64,000 nt of DNA from Ruminococcus sp. AF31-8BH (GTDB taxonomy: Bacteria > Bacillota > Clostridia > Lachnospirales > Lachnospiraceae). The notes under the pieces were generated by a model. It was given only the letters and a program-made list of their open reading frames with translations. It was not told the origin of the DNA and did not search any database. The stretch covers positions 1 through 64,000 of the forward strand of contig NZ_QTVN01000002.1 in the NCBI RefSeq assembly GCF_003460605.1, read 5' to 3'. Positions 53,925-63,983 of the stretch are shown here, in pieces. The position numbers and the translations under genes are program-made. Positions within the stretch are counted from its first letter, which is position 1; every line of letters starts with the position of its first letter.

Positions 53925-55613
53925 ATGGGTACAATGACAATTGACGGCAGAAAAGTCGAATTTACAGATGAAAGAAATGTCCTGACCGTTATTCGTAAGG
54001 CAGGAATCAATATTCCCACACTTTGTTATCACTCAGAGGTTTCCACCTTTGGAGCCTGCCGTCTGTGTACGGTAGAGGATGACCGTGGAAGAACCTTTGC
54101 CTCTTGTTCTGAGGAACCAAGGGACGGCATGGTTATTTATACAAACTCAGGAAAGATTAAGAAATACAGGAAGCTGGTAGTGGAGCTGCTTCTTGCAGCA
54201 CATTGCCGTGACTGTACTACCTGCGTTAAGAGCGGGGAGTGTGTGCTCCAGGAGCTGGCTCACAGACTTGGGGTACATAATATCCGTTTCCAGAACACAA
54301 GAGAGCATTATGAGATTGATGACAGTTCACCTTCTCTGATCCGTGACCCGAATAAGTGTATCCTTTGCGGCGACTGTGTACGTGCCTGCGAGGAGCTTCA
54401 GGGAATCGGTGCCCTGAACTTTGCATACCGCGGAACAGAAGCTATTGTGATTCCGGCCTTCAATAAAAAGATAGCAGAGACACAGTGTGTGAACTGCGGA
54501 CAGTGCCGTGTATTCTGTCCTACAGGTGCTATTTCCATTAAGACACATATGGATGAAGTATGGGATGCCCTTGCAGATCCGGATGTACGGGTGGTTGCGC
54601 AGATTGCTCCAGCAGTACGTGTTGCCGTGGGAGACCACTATGGACTGACCAAGGGACGCAGTGTAATGGGCAAGATTGTCAATGCACTTCACAGAATGGG
54701 TTTTGATGAAATCTATGACACCAGCTTCAGCGCGGATCTGACTATTATGGAAGAATCCGCAGAGTTCCTGAAACGGGTTGAGAATGGTGAGAACCTTCCC
54801 CTTCTTACTTCCTGCTGTCCGGCATGGGTGAAATTTATTACTGACCAGTACAAGGATTATATTCCGAACCTGTCTACCTGCAGATCCCCGCAGGGAATGA
54901 TGTCAGCAGTAATTAAGGAGTACTTCCGTGACCCTGAAAATGCCAAAGGCAAGAGAACGGTTATGGTATCTGTTATGCCATGTACTGCCAAGAAAGCAGA
55001 GGCAATCCGTCCGAACAGCTTTACAGACGGAGCGCAGGATACGGATATTGTTATCACGACTACAGAGCTGATTCGCATGATCGACAACTTTGGTCTGGAC
55101 TTCGGACAGCTGGAGCCGGAAGCATGCGATATGCCTTTTGGATTTGGTTCCGGCGGCGGTGTGATTTTTGGCGTTACAGGTGGTGTTACAGAGGCGGTTC
55201 TTCGCCGCTTAAGCCCGGATCATACAAAGGAGACCATGCGCGAGATCGCAGAGTGCGGTGTGCGCGGCGATGAGGGAATCAAAGAATTTACTATTCCTTA
55301 CAAGGGAATGGATATTAATATTTGTGTAACTAGCGGACTTGCAAATGCCAGAACGGTTATGGAGCGTGTGAAGAACGGTGAAGCCAACTATCATCTGATC
55401 GAGGTAATGGCATGCCGCCGTGGCTGTATTATGGGAGGCGGCCAGCCTGTACGTGCAGGTGACAGAACCAAGGCTGCAAGAGCAAGAGGCCTGTACAGCG
55501 CAGACAATACCATGCTGATCAAGAAGTCCGACGAGAACCCTATGGTTATGGAACTCTACCAGGGACTGCTCAAGGGCAAGGAGCACAAGCTGCTGCATAA
55601 TGAGTTTTATTGA
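53925..55613 (+). CDS. hydA: [FeFe]-hydrogenase, HydA catalytic subunit
   Basis: Oxidises H2, with electrons passed to ferredoxin and NAD+ by the HydABC complex. 562 residues. A [2Fe-2S] domain has CYHSEVSTFGACRLC; a His/Cys cluster HCRDCTTCVKSGEC and two [4Fe-4S] sites (CILCGDCVRACEE, CVNCGQCRVFCPT) follow. All three H-cluster motifs are present: TSCCPAWVKF, MPCTAKKAE and MACRRGCIMGGGQP. Last of the hyd operon. Confidence 0.97.
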   Translation: MGTMTIDGRKVEFTDERNVLTVIRKAGINIPTLCYHSEVSTFGACRLCTVEDDRGRTFASCSEEPRDGMVIYTNSGKIKKYRKLVVELLLAAHCRDCTTCVKSGECVLQELAHRLGVHNIRFQNTREHYEIDDSSPSLIRDPNKCILCGDCVRACEELQGIGALNFAYRGTEAIVIPAFNKKIAETQCVNCGQCRVFCPTGAISIKTHMDEVWDALADPDVRVVAQIAPAVRVAVGDHYGLTKGRSVMGKIVNALHRMGFDEIYDTSFSADLTIMEESAEFLKRVENGENLPLLTSCCPAWVKFITDQYKDYIPNLSTCRSPQGMMSAVIKEYFRDPENAKGKRTVMVSVMPCTAKKAEAIRPNSFTDGAQDTDIVITTTELIRMIDNFGLDFGQLEPEACDMPFGFGSGGGVIFGVTGGVTEAVLRRLSPDHTKETMREIAECGVRGDEGIKEFTIPYKGMDINICVTSGLANARTVMERVKNGEANYHLIEVMACRRGCIMGGGQPVRAGDRTKAARARGLYSADNTMLIKKSDENPMVMELYQGLLKGKEHKLLHNEFY

Positions 55614-55616
55614 TTA

Positions 55617-55645
55617 GAATAATAAAAAGCCCGACTGCATATTAT
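55617..55645 (+). promoter_or_regulatory. Candidate sigma-E promoter for spoIVA
   Basis: GAATAAT (55617-55623), 14 bases, CATATTAT (55638-55645), near the sigma-E consensus of -35 kmATATT and -10 CATACAnT with the right spacing. Transcripts starting here lack the 5' arm of the hydA terminator. Weaker than a perfect match. Confidence 0.5.
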
Positions 55646-55729
55646 TTAGAGGAAGAGTGTAGGATTATGCGAAGCGGCGGCAGCTATGCCGCCGCAGAAC
55701 CTTTGAATATCAGGCAGGAGGGCTTTTTT
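55628..55729 (+). terminator. hydA terminator containing the spoIVA leader
   Basis: AGCCC (55628-55632) pairs with GGGCT (55720-55724) around an inner GCGGCGGCA/TGCCGCCGC hairpin (55674-55695), with matching AATAT-type arms, then six Ts. The spoIVA ribosome site AGGAGG (55716-55721) lies in the 3' arm, so it would be hidden in read-through RNA. Confidence 0.7.
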
Positions 55730-55731
55730 GT

Positions 55732-57201
55732 ATGGAGAATTTTCAGATTTACCGGGACATCCAGGCAAGGACCGGCGGTGATATATACATAGGCGTTGTA
55801 GGCCCTGTACGCACCGGGAAATCCACCTTTATCCGCAGGTTTATGGAGCTTGTGGCTTTGCCTGGGATGGATGAAAAAATGCAGAAGGAGGTTCGGGATC
55901 AGCTCCCTCTTTCCGGCTCCGGCAAAATGATCACAACTGTAGAACCTAAATTCATCCCAAGAGAAGCAGTGCCTGTAACCCTTGGGGAGGATCTGAAGGT
56001 ACAGGTTCGCCTGATCGACTGCGTAGGCTTTCTGGTAAAAGACGCCGCAGGAAATATCGAAGACGGCAAAGAGCGTATGGTGAAAACTCCCTGGTTTACA
56101 AAAGCCATTCCATTTCATGAAGCCGCCAAAATGGGCACGGAAAAAGTGATCCAGGAGCATTCCACCATCGGCCTTGTGATCACCTCAGACGGAAGCTTCG
56201 GGGAAATCCCCCGGGAAAATTTTACCCAGGCAGAAGAGCAGACTGTGACAGAGCTGAAAAAACAGGGAAAGCCCTTCCTTATGGTAGTGAATTCCCAGTT
56301 CCCCCACAAAGAGGAAACCAGGCAGCTGGCGAACCAGCTTCAGCAGAAATATCTGGTCCCCGTAGTGCCCGTAAACTGCGAACAGCTAAGAAAAGAGGAC
56401 GTAGCCCAGATCCTGGAAAAAATCCTGTATGAGTTTCCGGTTACCCAGATCCAGTTTTTCGTGCCAAAATGGGTGGAAATGCTGCCTGCTGACCACGAGT
56501 TGAAAGCCCAGATCCTTTCCCAGATCAAAGCCTGCATGAAGCGCATGCTCCACATCCGGGACATCACCAGGGAATCTGTAAAGCTGGAAGGCCCCTATGT
56601 CCAGGAAACCCTTCTGGATCACGTCAATCTGTCCGACGGCACCGTACAGATCCGCATCCAGGTAAATGACAAGTACTATTACAAAATGCTCAGTGACATG
56701 AGCGGAATCCCCATGGAAAGCGAGTACGAGCTGATCCACACCATGAAAGAGCTTGCCGCCATGAAGGAAAAATATGTAAAAGTCCGCGATGCTTTAGATG
56801 CAGTCACAGGTAGCGGCTACGGCGTGGTAGTACCCGAGCTTTCCCAGATTCAGCTGGAAGAGCCTGCGGTAATCCGCCAGGGCAACAAATACGGCGTAAA
56901 GATTAAGTCCAAGAGCCCGTCCATCCACATGATCAAAGCCAACATTGAGACAGAAATTGCCCCCATTGTAGGCACCGAGCAGCAGGCTAAGGATCTGATC
57001 GCCTACATCGGGGAAAGCGCGTCAAGAGGAGAGAGCATCTGGGAGACCAATATTTTCGGAAAATCTATAGAACAGCTGGTGCAGGACGGTATCCGAAGCA
57101 AGCTGGCCTCCATCAGCGAGGAAAGCCAGGCAAAGCTCCAGGATACCATGCAGAAAATCGTCAACGACAGCAAAGGCGGGCTGGTGTGCATTATTATATG
57201 A
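55732..57201 (+). CDS. spoIVA: Stage IV sporulation protein A (SpoIVA)
   Basis: ATP-hydrolysing protein that polymerises on the forespore and forms the spore-coat base. 489 residues. Walker A GPVRTGKSTFIRRFM in the first 35 residues; GTPase-like DCVGFLV; the long middle and C-terminal domains end in the characteristic GGLVCIII. ATG 55732 has AGGAGG ten bases upstream. Its presence marks the organism as a spore-former. Confidence 0.97.
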   Translation: MENFQIYRDIQARTGGDIYIGVVGPVRTGKSTFIRRFMELVALPGMDEKMQKEVRDQLPLSGSGKMITTVEPKFIPREAVPVTLGEDLKVQVRLIDCVGFLVKDAAGNIEDGKERMVKTPWFTKAIPFHEAAKMGTEKVIQEHSTIGLVITSDGSFGEIPRENFTQAEEQTVTELKKQGKPFLMVVNSQFPHKEETRQLANQLQQKYLVPVVPVNCEQLRKEDVAQILEKILYEFPVTQIQFFVPKWVEMLPADHELKAQILSQIKACMKRMLHIRDITRESVKLEGPYVQETLLDHVNLSDGTVQIRIQVNDKYYYKMLSDMSGIPMESEYELIHTMKELAAMKEKYVKVRDALDAVTGSGYGVVVPELSQIQLEEPAVIRQGNKYGVKIKSKSPSIHMIKANIETEIAPIVGTEQQAKDLIAYIGESASRGESIWETNIFGKSIEQLVQDGIRSKLASISEESQAKLQDTMQKIVNDSKGGLVCIII

Positions 57202-57216
57202 CCAGAACCCGCGCAG

Positions 57217-57255
57217 CCAAAAAGGCAGCGTGCTCTTTCGGGCAGCTGCCTTTTT
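57217..57255. terminator. spoIVA terminator (also usable on the reverse strand)
   Basis: AAAAAGGCAGC pairs with GCTGCCTTTTT; A-run before and T-run after. Confidence 0.82.
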
Positions 57256-57283
57256 GTGCGGATCGTTTACATGGAAAAAATAC

Positions 57284-57436
57284 CTACTCCCGTCCATGCT
57301 CTTTTTTCCAGCGTGCAAGAAACTCCAGCTGTTCCTGGTCGGAAAGCTGCTGGGAATACGGATCGTTTCCCGCAGCCAGACAGCAGAAAAGTATCAAAAC
57401 CTGTAATGCAAAAAACAAAATGATAAGTAATATCAT
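57284..57436 (-). CDS. Small membrane protein, 50 residues
   Basis: One hydrophobic helix at the N-terminus (ILLIILFFALQVLILFCCLAAG), then a polar tail ending in FLARWKKEHGRE. Reverse-strand AAGGAGGG lies five bases before ATG 57436, so translation is likely. I know no family. It lies between spoIVA and a YczE-like gene; a role in the spore envelope is only a thought from the neighbourhood. Confidence 0.6.
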   Translation of the reverse strand: MILLIILFFALQVLILFCCLAAGNDPYSQQLSDQEQLEFLARWKKEHGRE

Positions 57437-57544
57437 ACAATCCCTCCTTTTTGCCCCTGAGAGTAGTATTTGCAAATAATATCAATTTATACATTTTATG
57501 TCAGGAAAAAGAAAGATTGTATTTTATTTTTAAATAATGAAAGT

Positions 57545-58222
57545 TTAAGCCTGCTTCTTAGCGAGGAAGGACGTAAATGCTATGTGGCGGTCCATCCAGT
57601 CCCCTGCGATGCCCACTCCTTTTCCCATGGTGAAAGCGGCTGCTATCGTACCAACGCCAAGTCCTTTGATATGTCCAAGGCCGATTCCGGTAAGAAGGGC
57701 AGTGACAGCCAGACAAATGACGTCAAAGCTGATCTTGATCTTCGGGTAGGTGATGGAAGTGATCTGGGACAGCTCTCTTGGAAAAAGGTCTGTAGGCACG
57801 ATTGGCATCTGGCAGCGGTTGGAAAGTGCGATCCCGATGCAGATCAGTATGTAGCTTGCCACAAAGTAAAGCACGCGCCAGCCGATGGCGGTAGGCAGAA
57901 CATTGATCCACATTTCGTGCACATCCAGCAGCTCGCCGAACACAAATCCGACCACGAAGCTGAACAGGTACTGAGGAACAAATTTTTTGCGCAGGATCAT
58001 CAGTGTCAGCACCAGAAGTCCCTGGAAAATATAGGTCCAGGTGCCAAGTGTGACTGCCGAAAATACGCAGGAAAATGCGTAGGGAACACTGGAGATCGCG
58101 GAGATTCCAGTTCCGGAATACAGCATCAGCACAACGCCGAAGCTGTTGATCGCAACTGCAACTAAGAGTGCAAGCTCGCCCCGAAAAACAGGGAGAGATT
58201 TTGATGTAGTTTGGGTATTCAA
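57545..58222 (-). CDS. YczE/YyaS/YitT-like integral membrane protein
   Basis: 225 residues with about six membrane helices; no signal peptide beyond the first helix. SGTGISAISSVPYAFSCVF and PIVPTDLFPRELSQI, with KISFDVICLAVTALLTG, fit the YczE (DUF6198) family, of unknown function. Function not assigned. AGGAGG on the reverse strand precedes the ATG. About 290 AT-rich bases separate it from the next ORF. Confidence 0.82.
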   Translation of the reverse strand: MNTQTTSKSLPVFRGELALLVAVAINSFGVVLMLYSGTGISAISSVPYAFSCVFSAVTLGTWTYIFQGLLVLTLMILRKKFVPQYLFSFVVGFVFGELLDVHEMWINVLPTAIGWRVLYFVASYILICIGIALSNRCQMPIVPTDLFPRELSQITSITYPKIKISFDVICLAVTALLTGIGLGHIKGLGVGTIAAAFTMGKGVGIAGDWMDRHIAFTSFLAKKQA

Positions 58223-58512
58223 GACAAAAGCCTCCTGTTAAGTTTTTTGACAGAAAATAAGAGGAATATGTATGAATAGACATGTCCAATATTTCCTGCA
58301 AACGGTAATTATTATACTACGTATACATGAAAATACAATTGTGTTTTTATTGAAAACCCAATTTTATGGAAAAAAATGGAAAGAAAAATAAAGATGTTGT
58401 CAAAGCAACAGAATTTTGGGGGCAGCAGTGGTATAGTTACAGCATATTATGAAAAACTAATATATTAGGAAATTCATTTTCACTGAATCAGCTACAACAG
58501 GAGGTTTATACT

Positions 58513-58608
58513 ATGGATAAGAGGTGGGGAAAATTAAGCGCTAAAAAGCCCTCCCTCGCCAATGAAAAATATTATCATTTAAATCTCTTGCCAACTCACT
58601 CTGATTAG
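58513..58608 (+). CDS. Small ORF, 31 residues
   Basis: ATG 58513 has AGGAGG eight bases upstream. The product starts MDKRWGKLSAKKPSLANEKY and ends PTHSD; basic, not hydrophobic, no family known to me. Its stop codon TAG (58606-58608) is inside the first DtxR-like operator, and the enolase-side promoter -35 box lies in the coding sequence. It may be a real small protein or a leftover of a lost gene. Confidence 0.45.
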   Translation: MDKRWGKLSAKKPSLANEKYYHLNLLPTHSD

Positions 58609-58645
58609 TGTATACTAACCAAAGAGTTAGGAATAGCTAACCTAA
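58588..58645 (+). promoter_or_regulatory. Promoter with two DtxR/MntR-like operators upstream of enolase
   Basis: TTGCCA (58588-58593), 17 bases, TATACT (58611-58616). TTAGT-GTAT-ACTAA (58605-58618) covers the -10 box. GTTAG-GAATAG-CTAAC (58626-58641), extending to TTAGG...CCTAA at 58627-58645, lies over the start. The second is nearly the same as the site at the ZIP gene and very close to the DtxR/IdeR consensus. Predicts metal-dependent repression. Confidence 0.6.
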
Positions 58646-58659
58646 CGGTGTAAATCATT

Positions 58660-60041
<1,382 letters not shown>

Positions 60042-60089
60042 AGAAAAGCTACGTATTCGATATACCTTCATATAATGCAAACAAAAAAA

Positions 60090-60130
60090 CACCTCCTGCC
60101 AGGAAGCATATTTCCTGTCAGGAGGTATTT
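60090..60130. terminator. Bidirectional terminator of eno and the NCS2 gene
   Basis: ACCTCCTGCCAGGAA (60091-60105) pairs with TTCCTGTCAGGAGGT (60112-60126), one mismatch; A-run on the left favours the reverse strand most. Confidence 0.85.
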
Positions 60131-60140
60131 TAGCTTAATG

Positions 60141-61517
60141 CTATAAGAATACGTATTTCAGAATAAAGATAACAGCCAGTGCGTACATAAGACCGCTGAT
60201 CTTTTTATCTTTTGCTTTTCCGGTACATACATTGATGATTACATAGGAGATAACGCCAAGTGCGATACCTTCGGAAATGCTGTACAGGAACGGCATTGCG
60301 ATGATTGTGATAAATGCCGGAAGAGCTTCTGTAAGGTCATCAAAATCGATCTTTGTAACAGAAGTAAGCATCAAAAATCCAACCACGATCAGAGCCGGAG
60401 CAGTTGCAAATGATGGGATTGCAAGGAAGATCGGGGAAAGGAACAGGGAAAGGGCGAACAAAAGAGCGGATACTAAAGAGGTAAGACCTGTACGTCCGCC
60501 TTCTGCAACACCGGAAGCACTCTCAACAAATGTGGTAACAGTAGAAGTACCGCACATAGCACCAACTGTGGTACCAACTGCATCAGAGAGAAGAGCACCC
60601 TTAATCTTCGGAAGCTTGCCATCCTTATCCAGCATATCAGCCTTGGATGCAACACCGATCAAGGTTCCAAGTGTATCAAACATATCTACAAACAGGAACG
60701 CAAACATGATAACAACAAAATCCAGTGAGAACACCCCTGCGAAATCCATCTTCATAAAAGTAGGTGCCATGCTTGGTACGGAAATTCCGTTGGAGAAATC
60801 CGGGAGAAGGCTGAAGAAGCCAGCATCTGGATTTGGCACATAAAGTCCTACAAGCTGGCAGAGGATTCCAAGGATCCATGTAATCAGGATACCCCAAAGG
60901 ATACCGCCCTTTACATTCTTAACAAGAAGAATGGCTGTGATAAGAACACCAAGAAGAGCCAGAAGAACAGTGATTCCCATGTAATTGAAGGAACCGTCTG
61001 CAAGAGAGCCCTTAAAGGAAAACATGCTTACCAGTGTGGAATCATTGTTTACAACGATTTTTGCGTTCTGCAGACCGATGAAGGCAATGAAAAGACCAAT
61101 TCCTACGGAAACAGCATGCTTCAATGTCATAGGAATGGAGTTGAAGATCGCTTCACGCACGTTGGTAAGGGAAAGCAGAATGAAGATAATACCTTCTGCA
61201 AATACGGCAACCAGAGCCTGTTCCCAGGAATATCCCATGCCAAGGACTACGGTGTATGCAAAATAAGCATTCAGACCCATTCCAGGAGCAAGGACAAACG
61301 GATAATTGGATAACAGCGCCATCAGGCAGGTTGCGATAAAGGAAGACAGGGCAGTTGCGGTAAATACTGCGCCTCTATCCATTCCGGCTGCGGAAAGGAT
61401 GTTCGGGTTGACTGCAAGAATGTAGGCCATGGTCATGAATGTGGTGATTCCAGCCATTACCTCAGTCTTCACGTCAGTTCGGTGTTCCTTCAGGTGAAAA
61501 AGTTTTTCTAGGTTCAT
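60141..61517 (-). CDS. NCS2 family permease (AzgA-like purine permease)
   Basis: Nucleobase uptake carrier of the adenine/guanine/hypoxanthine subgroup. 458 residues, about 12-14 helices. TEVMAGITTFMTMAYILAVNP, APGMGLNAYFAYTVV and TSTVTTFVESASGVAEGGRTG are family signatures. It lies 40 bases downstream of the CLC gene on the same strand. No purine riboswitch or other leader element fits the short gap. Confidence 0.92.
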   Translation of the reverse strand: MNLEKLFHLKEHRTDVKTEVMAGITTFMTMAYILAVNPNILSAAGMDRGAVFTATALSSFIATCLMALLSNYPFVLAPGMGLNAYFAYTVVLGMGYSWEQALVAVFAEGIIFILLSLTNVREAIFNSIPMTLKHAVSVGIGLFIAFIGLQNAKIVVNNDSTLVSMFSFKGSLADGSFNYMGITVLLALLGVLITAILLVKNVKGGILWGILITWILGILCQLVGLYVPNPDAGFFSLLPDFSNGISVPSMAPTFMKMDFAGVFSLDFVVIMFAFLFVDMFDTLGTLIGVASKADMLDKDGKLPKIKGALLSDAVGTTVGAMCGTSTVTTFVESASGVAEGGRTGLTSLVSALLFALSLFLSPIFLAIPSFATAPALIVVGFLMLTSVTKIDFDDLTEALPAFITIIAMPFLYSISEGIALGVISYVIINVCTGKAKDKKISGLMYALAVIFILKYVFL

Positions 61518-61557
61518 AAATGTACCCCCTTCTTTTTACGGCACTTTGTGCCGGATT

Positions 61558-62841
61558 TTACATTTTAGTGTGCTTGTTAATATATTTCGCCTTATACTTA
61601 GAATATACAATAGTCTGATCTTTATACAGTCCGTAATATCCGGAAGCAGCATAGCTGATGGACACTGCGATCAGATAGAAAGAAACGCCCTTAAATCCAA
61701 ACATTTCAAATGCGATCAGAATCGAAGTAATAGGGCAGTTGGTCACGCCGCAGAATACAGCCGCCATTCCGCAGGCTGCACAAAGAGACGGGGAGAGTCC
61801 CACAATCTGTCCCGCCATACATCCAAAGGTCGCTCCTACGCAAAAGGACGGCACGATTTCGCCTCCCCGGAAGCCTGCCCGCATAGTAAGTGCAGTAAGG
61901 ATCATTTTCCAGAAGAAAGCCATGTAATCCGTCTCTCCGGTCTCAACAGCCTTCTCGATCAGCTCCGCGCCTGCGCCCATGTAATCCGTTGTTCCAAGAA
62001 GCAGTGTGATCACAATGACCAGAGCGGCACCAGCCACAACCCGGATGTATTTGTTTGGGAAAAATTTCCCATATAGTCTGGCTGTCTCATTTAAAATAAT
62101 GCAGAATACAATGCTGATCACCGCGCATCCCAGTGCTGCCACGCCCATTTTCAGCCCGGTTTCCAGATTGAACGCCGGAATGTTCACCACATGGAAGGAT
62201 TCCGGTGTAACACCCATGCCCGCTGCAAAACGGGAGGCAATCAAAGACGCGATCATACAGGGCATCAGCGCCGTATAGTACATTACTCCCACGCTGACCA
62301 CTTCCATGGAGAAAACCGCTGCAGCCATAGGCGTGCCAAAAAGTGCGGAGAATGCGGCGCTCATACCGCACATCACGATCACATGACGGTCCTCCTCGTC
62401 CAGATGGATCCACCGTCCCAGAAGATTGGCAATGCTTCCTCCAAGCTGGATGGCTGCGCCTTCACGTCCTGCGGAACCTCCTGTCAGATGGGTCAGTGCA
62501 GTGGAAACAAAGATCAGCGGTCCGGAAAGCCAGGGCACATCGTCCTGGGAACGCACCGTGGAAAGCACCTGGTTGGTGCCCCCGTCGTCCTTGCCAAGCT
62601 TGTCATAAAGAAATACAATGCAAAGGCCGGAGAGCGGCAGCAGATAAAAAATACACTGATTGGCCTTGCGGTAACTGGTAACTGCCTTTAACACAAAGGA
62701 AAACAGTGTGCTGAATGCCCCTGCCACATAGCCTACGATGGCAGCAAGAATCAGCCATTTCAGCAGGTTTCCCATGTCACGGCGAATAGCGCTGGAGTAA
62801 TAATGAAGCTTGTCCTCCGGTGTCTGTGTATTCTTTTCCAT
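61558..62841 (-). CDS. CLC-family channel/antiporter, fluoride (CLC-F) type
   Basis: 427 residues, about ten membrane helices. The ion-selectivity segment GGSAGREGAAIQLGG, with GREG in place of the usual chloride-type motif, and FGTPMAAAVFSMEV match the fluoride/proton antiporter clade (CLC-F) better than chloride CLCs. Fluoride export is thus inferred. The upstream reverse-strand leader shows no fluoride riboswitch. A TATAAT-type -10 lies at 62881-62876 but the -35 is weak. It may be co-transcribed with the NCS2 gene. Confidence 0.8.
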   Translation of the reverse strand: MEKNTQTPEDKLHYYSSAIRRDMGNLLKWLILAAIVGYVAGAFSTLFSFVLKAVTSYRKANQCIFYLLPLSGLCIVFLYDKLGKDDGGTNQVLSTVRSQDDVPWLSGPLIFVSTALTHLTGGSAGREGAAIQLGGSIANLLGRWIHLDEEDRHVIVMCGMSAAFSALFGTPMAAAVFSMEVVSVGVMYYTALMPCMIASLIASRFAAGMGVTPESFHVVNIPAFNLETGLKMGVAALGCAVISIVFCIILNETARLYGKFFPNKYIRVVAGAALVIVITLLLGTTDYMGAGAELIEKAVETGETDYMAFFWKMILTALTMRAGFRGGEIVPSFCVGATFGCMAGQIVGLSPSLCAACGMAAVFCGVTNCPITSILIAFEMFGFKGVSFYLIAVSISYAASGYYGLYKDQTIVYSKYKAKYINKHTKM

Positions 62842-63004
62842 AAGTCTCTTTCATCCCCTTGTTATAAGTAATTTCATTATACTATATGTATGCAGAAAAA
62901 GCGACAAAAATTTTTGAGAATTTCAAAAATTGTCTATAAATTTGACGCAGATATGAAAATGCAAACATAATTTATTATAAGCTTTCTTTTTATTGGGGGA
63001 AATG

Positions 63005-63841
63005 ATGGAAAAATCCTTTTATACGGGAAAAGGAGTCGGCGTTTGCATCCTGGATACCGGGATTTATGAGCATATAGATTTTGCAGGCAGGATCTGGGCG
63101 TTTTATGATTTTCTTTCTTTTAAAAGACGTCCTTATGACGACAACGGGCACGGCACTCATGTGGCAGGCCTGGCGGCAGGGGATGGCACTGCGTCCATGG
63201 GAAAATACAGGGGAGCGGCACCGGGATGCGGGATCATTGCCCTGAAGGTGTTGGACCGCTACGGAAACGGAAGCCAGGAGGACGTGCTGCGTGCCATCCG
63301 CTGGATCCGGGAGTACCGGCAGCAGTACCGAATTCGGGTGGTAAACATTTCCGTTGGCACCACCTGCAATTCCAAAAAGGATCATGTACGGCTTGTGGAA
63401 AGCGTGGAGCAGCTTTGGGATGAGGGCATGGTGGTGGTCACCGCGGCGGGCAACCAGGGTCCAAGGCCTGGCAGCATCACAGCACCAGGCAGCAGCAAAA
63501 AGGTGATCACAGTAGGCTCCAGCGACCTTCTGGAAGGGCGGAGCGCCATCTCCGGAAGAGGGCCTACCACAGAGTGCGTCTGCAAGCCAGATATCGTAGC
63601 GCCCGGAAACCGGATCATGTCCTGCGTCCCAGGCAAGCCGTTTTCCTACGGGGTGAAAAGCGGCACTTCCATGTCCACACCCCTGGTCACTGGCGCCATC
63701 GCCTGCGCCTTGGAAAAGGATCCCGCCCTTACCAACACGGATATCAAAACCATGCTGATGAACAGCGCAGACGACCTTGGCCTTCCCAGAAACCAGCAGG
63801 GCTGGGGACGGTTTAACCGCCGCCGTTTTCTTGGAATGTGA
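63005..63841 (+). CDS. Intracellular subtilisin-like serine protease (S8)
   Basis: 278 residues with no signal peptide or propeptide, so cytoplasmic. Catalytic triad: Asp in CILDTGIYEHIDF, His in NGHGTHVAGLAAG and Ser in SGTSMSTPLVTGA. Oxyanion Asn region VVVTAAGNQGPRPG. Short compared with secreted subtilisins, like the intracellular (ISP) class; regulatory or spore-associated roles are possible. ATG 63005 is used because GGGGGA lies four bases upstream; ATG 63002 is alternative. Confidence 0.9.
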   Translation: MEKSFYTGKGVGVCILDTGIYEHIDFAGRIWAFYDFLSFKRRPYDDNGHGTHVAGLAAGDGTASMGKYRGAAPGCGIIALKVLDRYGNGSQEDVLRAIRWIREYRQQYRIRVVNISVGTTCNSKKDHVRLVESVEQLWDEGMVVVTAAGNQGPRPGSITAPGSSKKVITVGSSDLLEGRSAISGRGPTTECVCKPDIVAPGNRIMSCVPGKPFSYGVKSGTSMSTPLVTGAIACALEKDPALTNTDIKTMLMNSADDLGLPRNQQGWGRFNRRRFLGM

Positions 63842-63894
63842 GGAGAATTGTACCGAGCCTGATAAAGAATTATCACTTTACAGTATAAAAGTAC

Positions 63895-63923
63895 TTGACT
63901 GAATCACTTTAATTGAGTAAAAT
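63895..63923 (+). promoter_or_regulatory. Promoter for a gene beyond the right edge
   Basis: TTGACT (63895-63900), 17 bases, TAAAAT (63918-63923). Confidence 0.7.
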
Positions 63924-63983
63924 GGACAGCAAGTATAGTTTCAGAGCCGCTTTTTACAAAAGAAAAGTCAGGCTCCAGCCAAC

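Noticed and set aside
57470..58165. A 231-codon + strand frame opposite the YczE-like gene
   Set aside because: His/Cys/Asp-rich composition typical of antisense translation; the reverse strand encodes a clear membrane protein with a good ribosome site.
61518..61557. Purine riboswitch before the NCS2 gene
   Set aside because: The gap is only 40 bases, too short.
62842..63000. Fluoride riboswitch before the CLC gene
   Set aside because: No conserved core in the reverse-strand leader; only AT-rich sequence.
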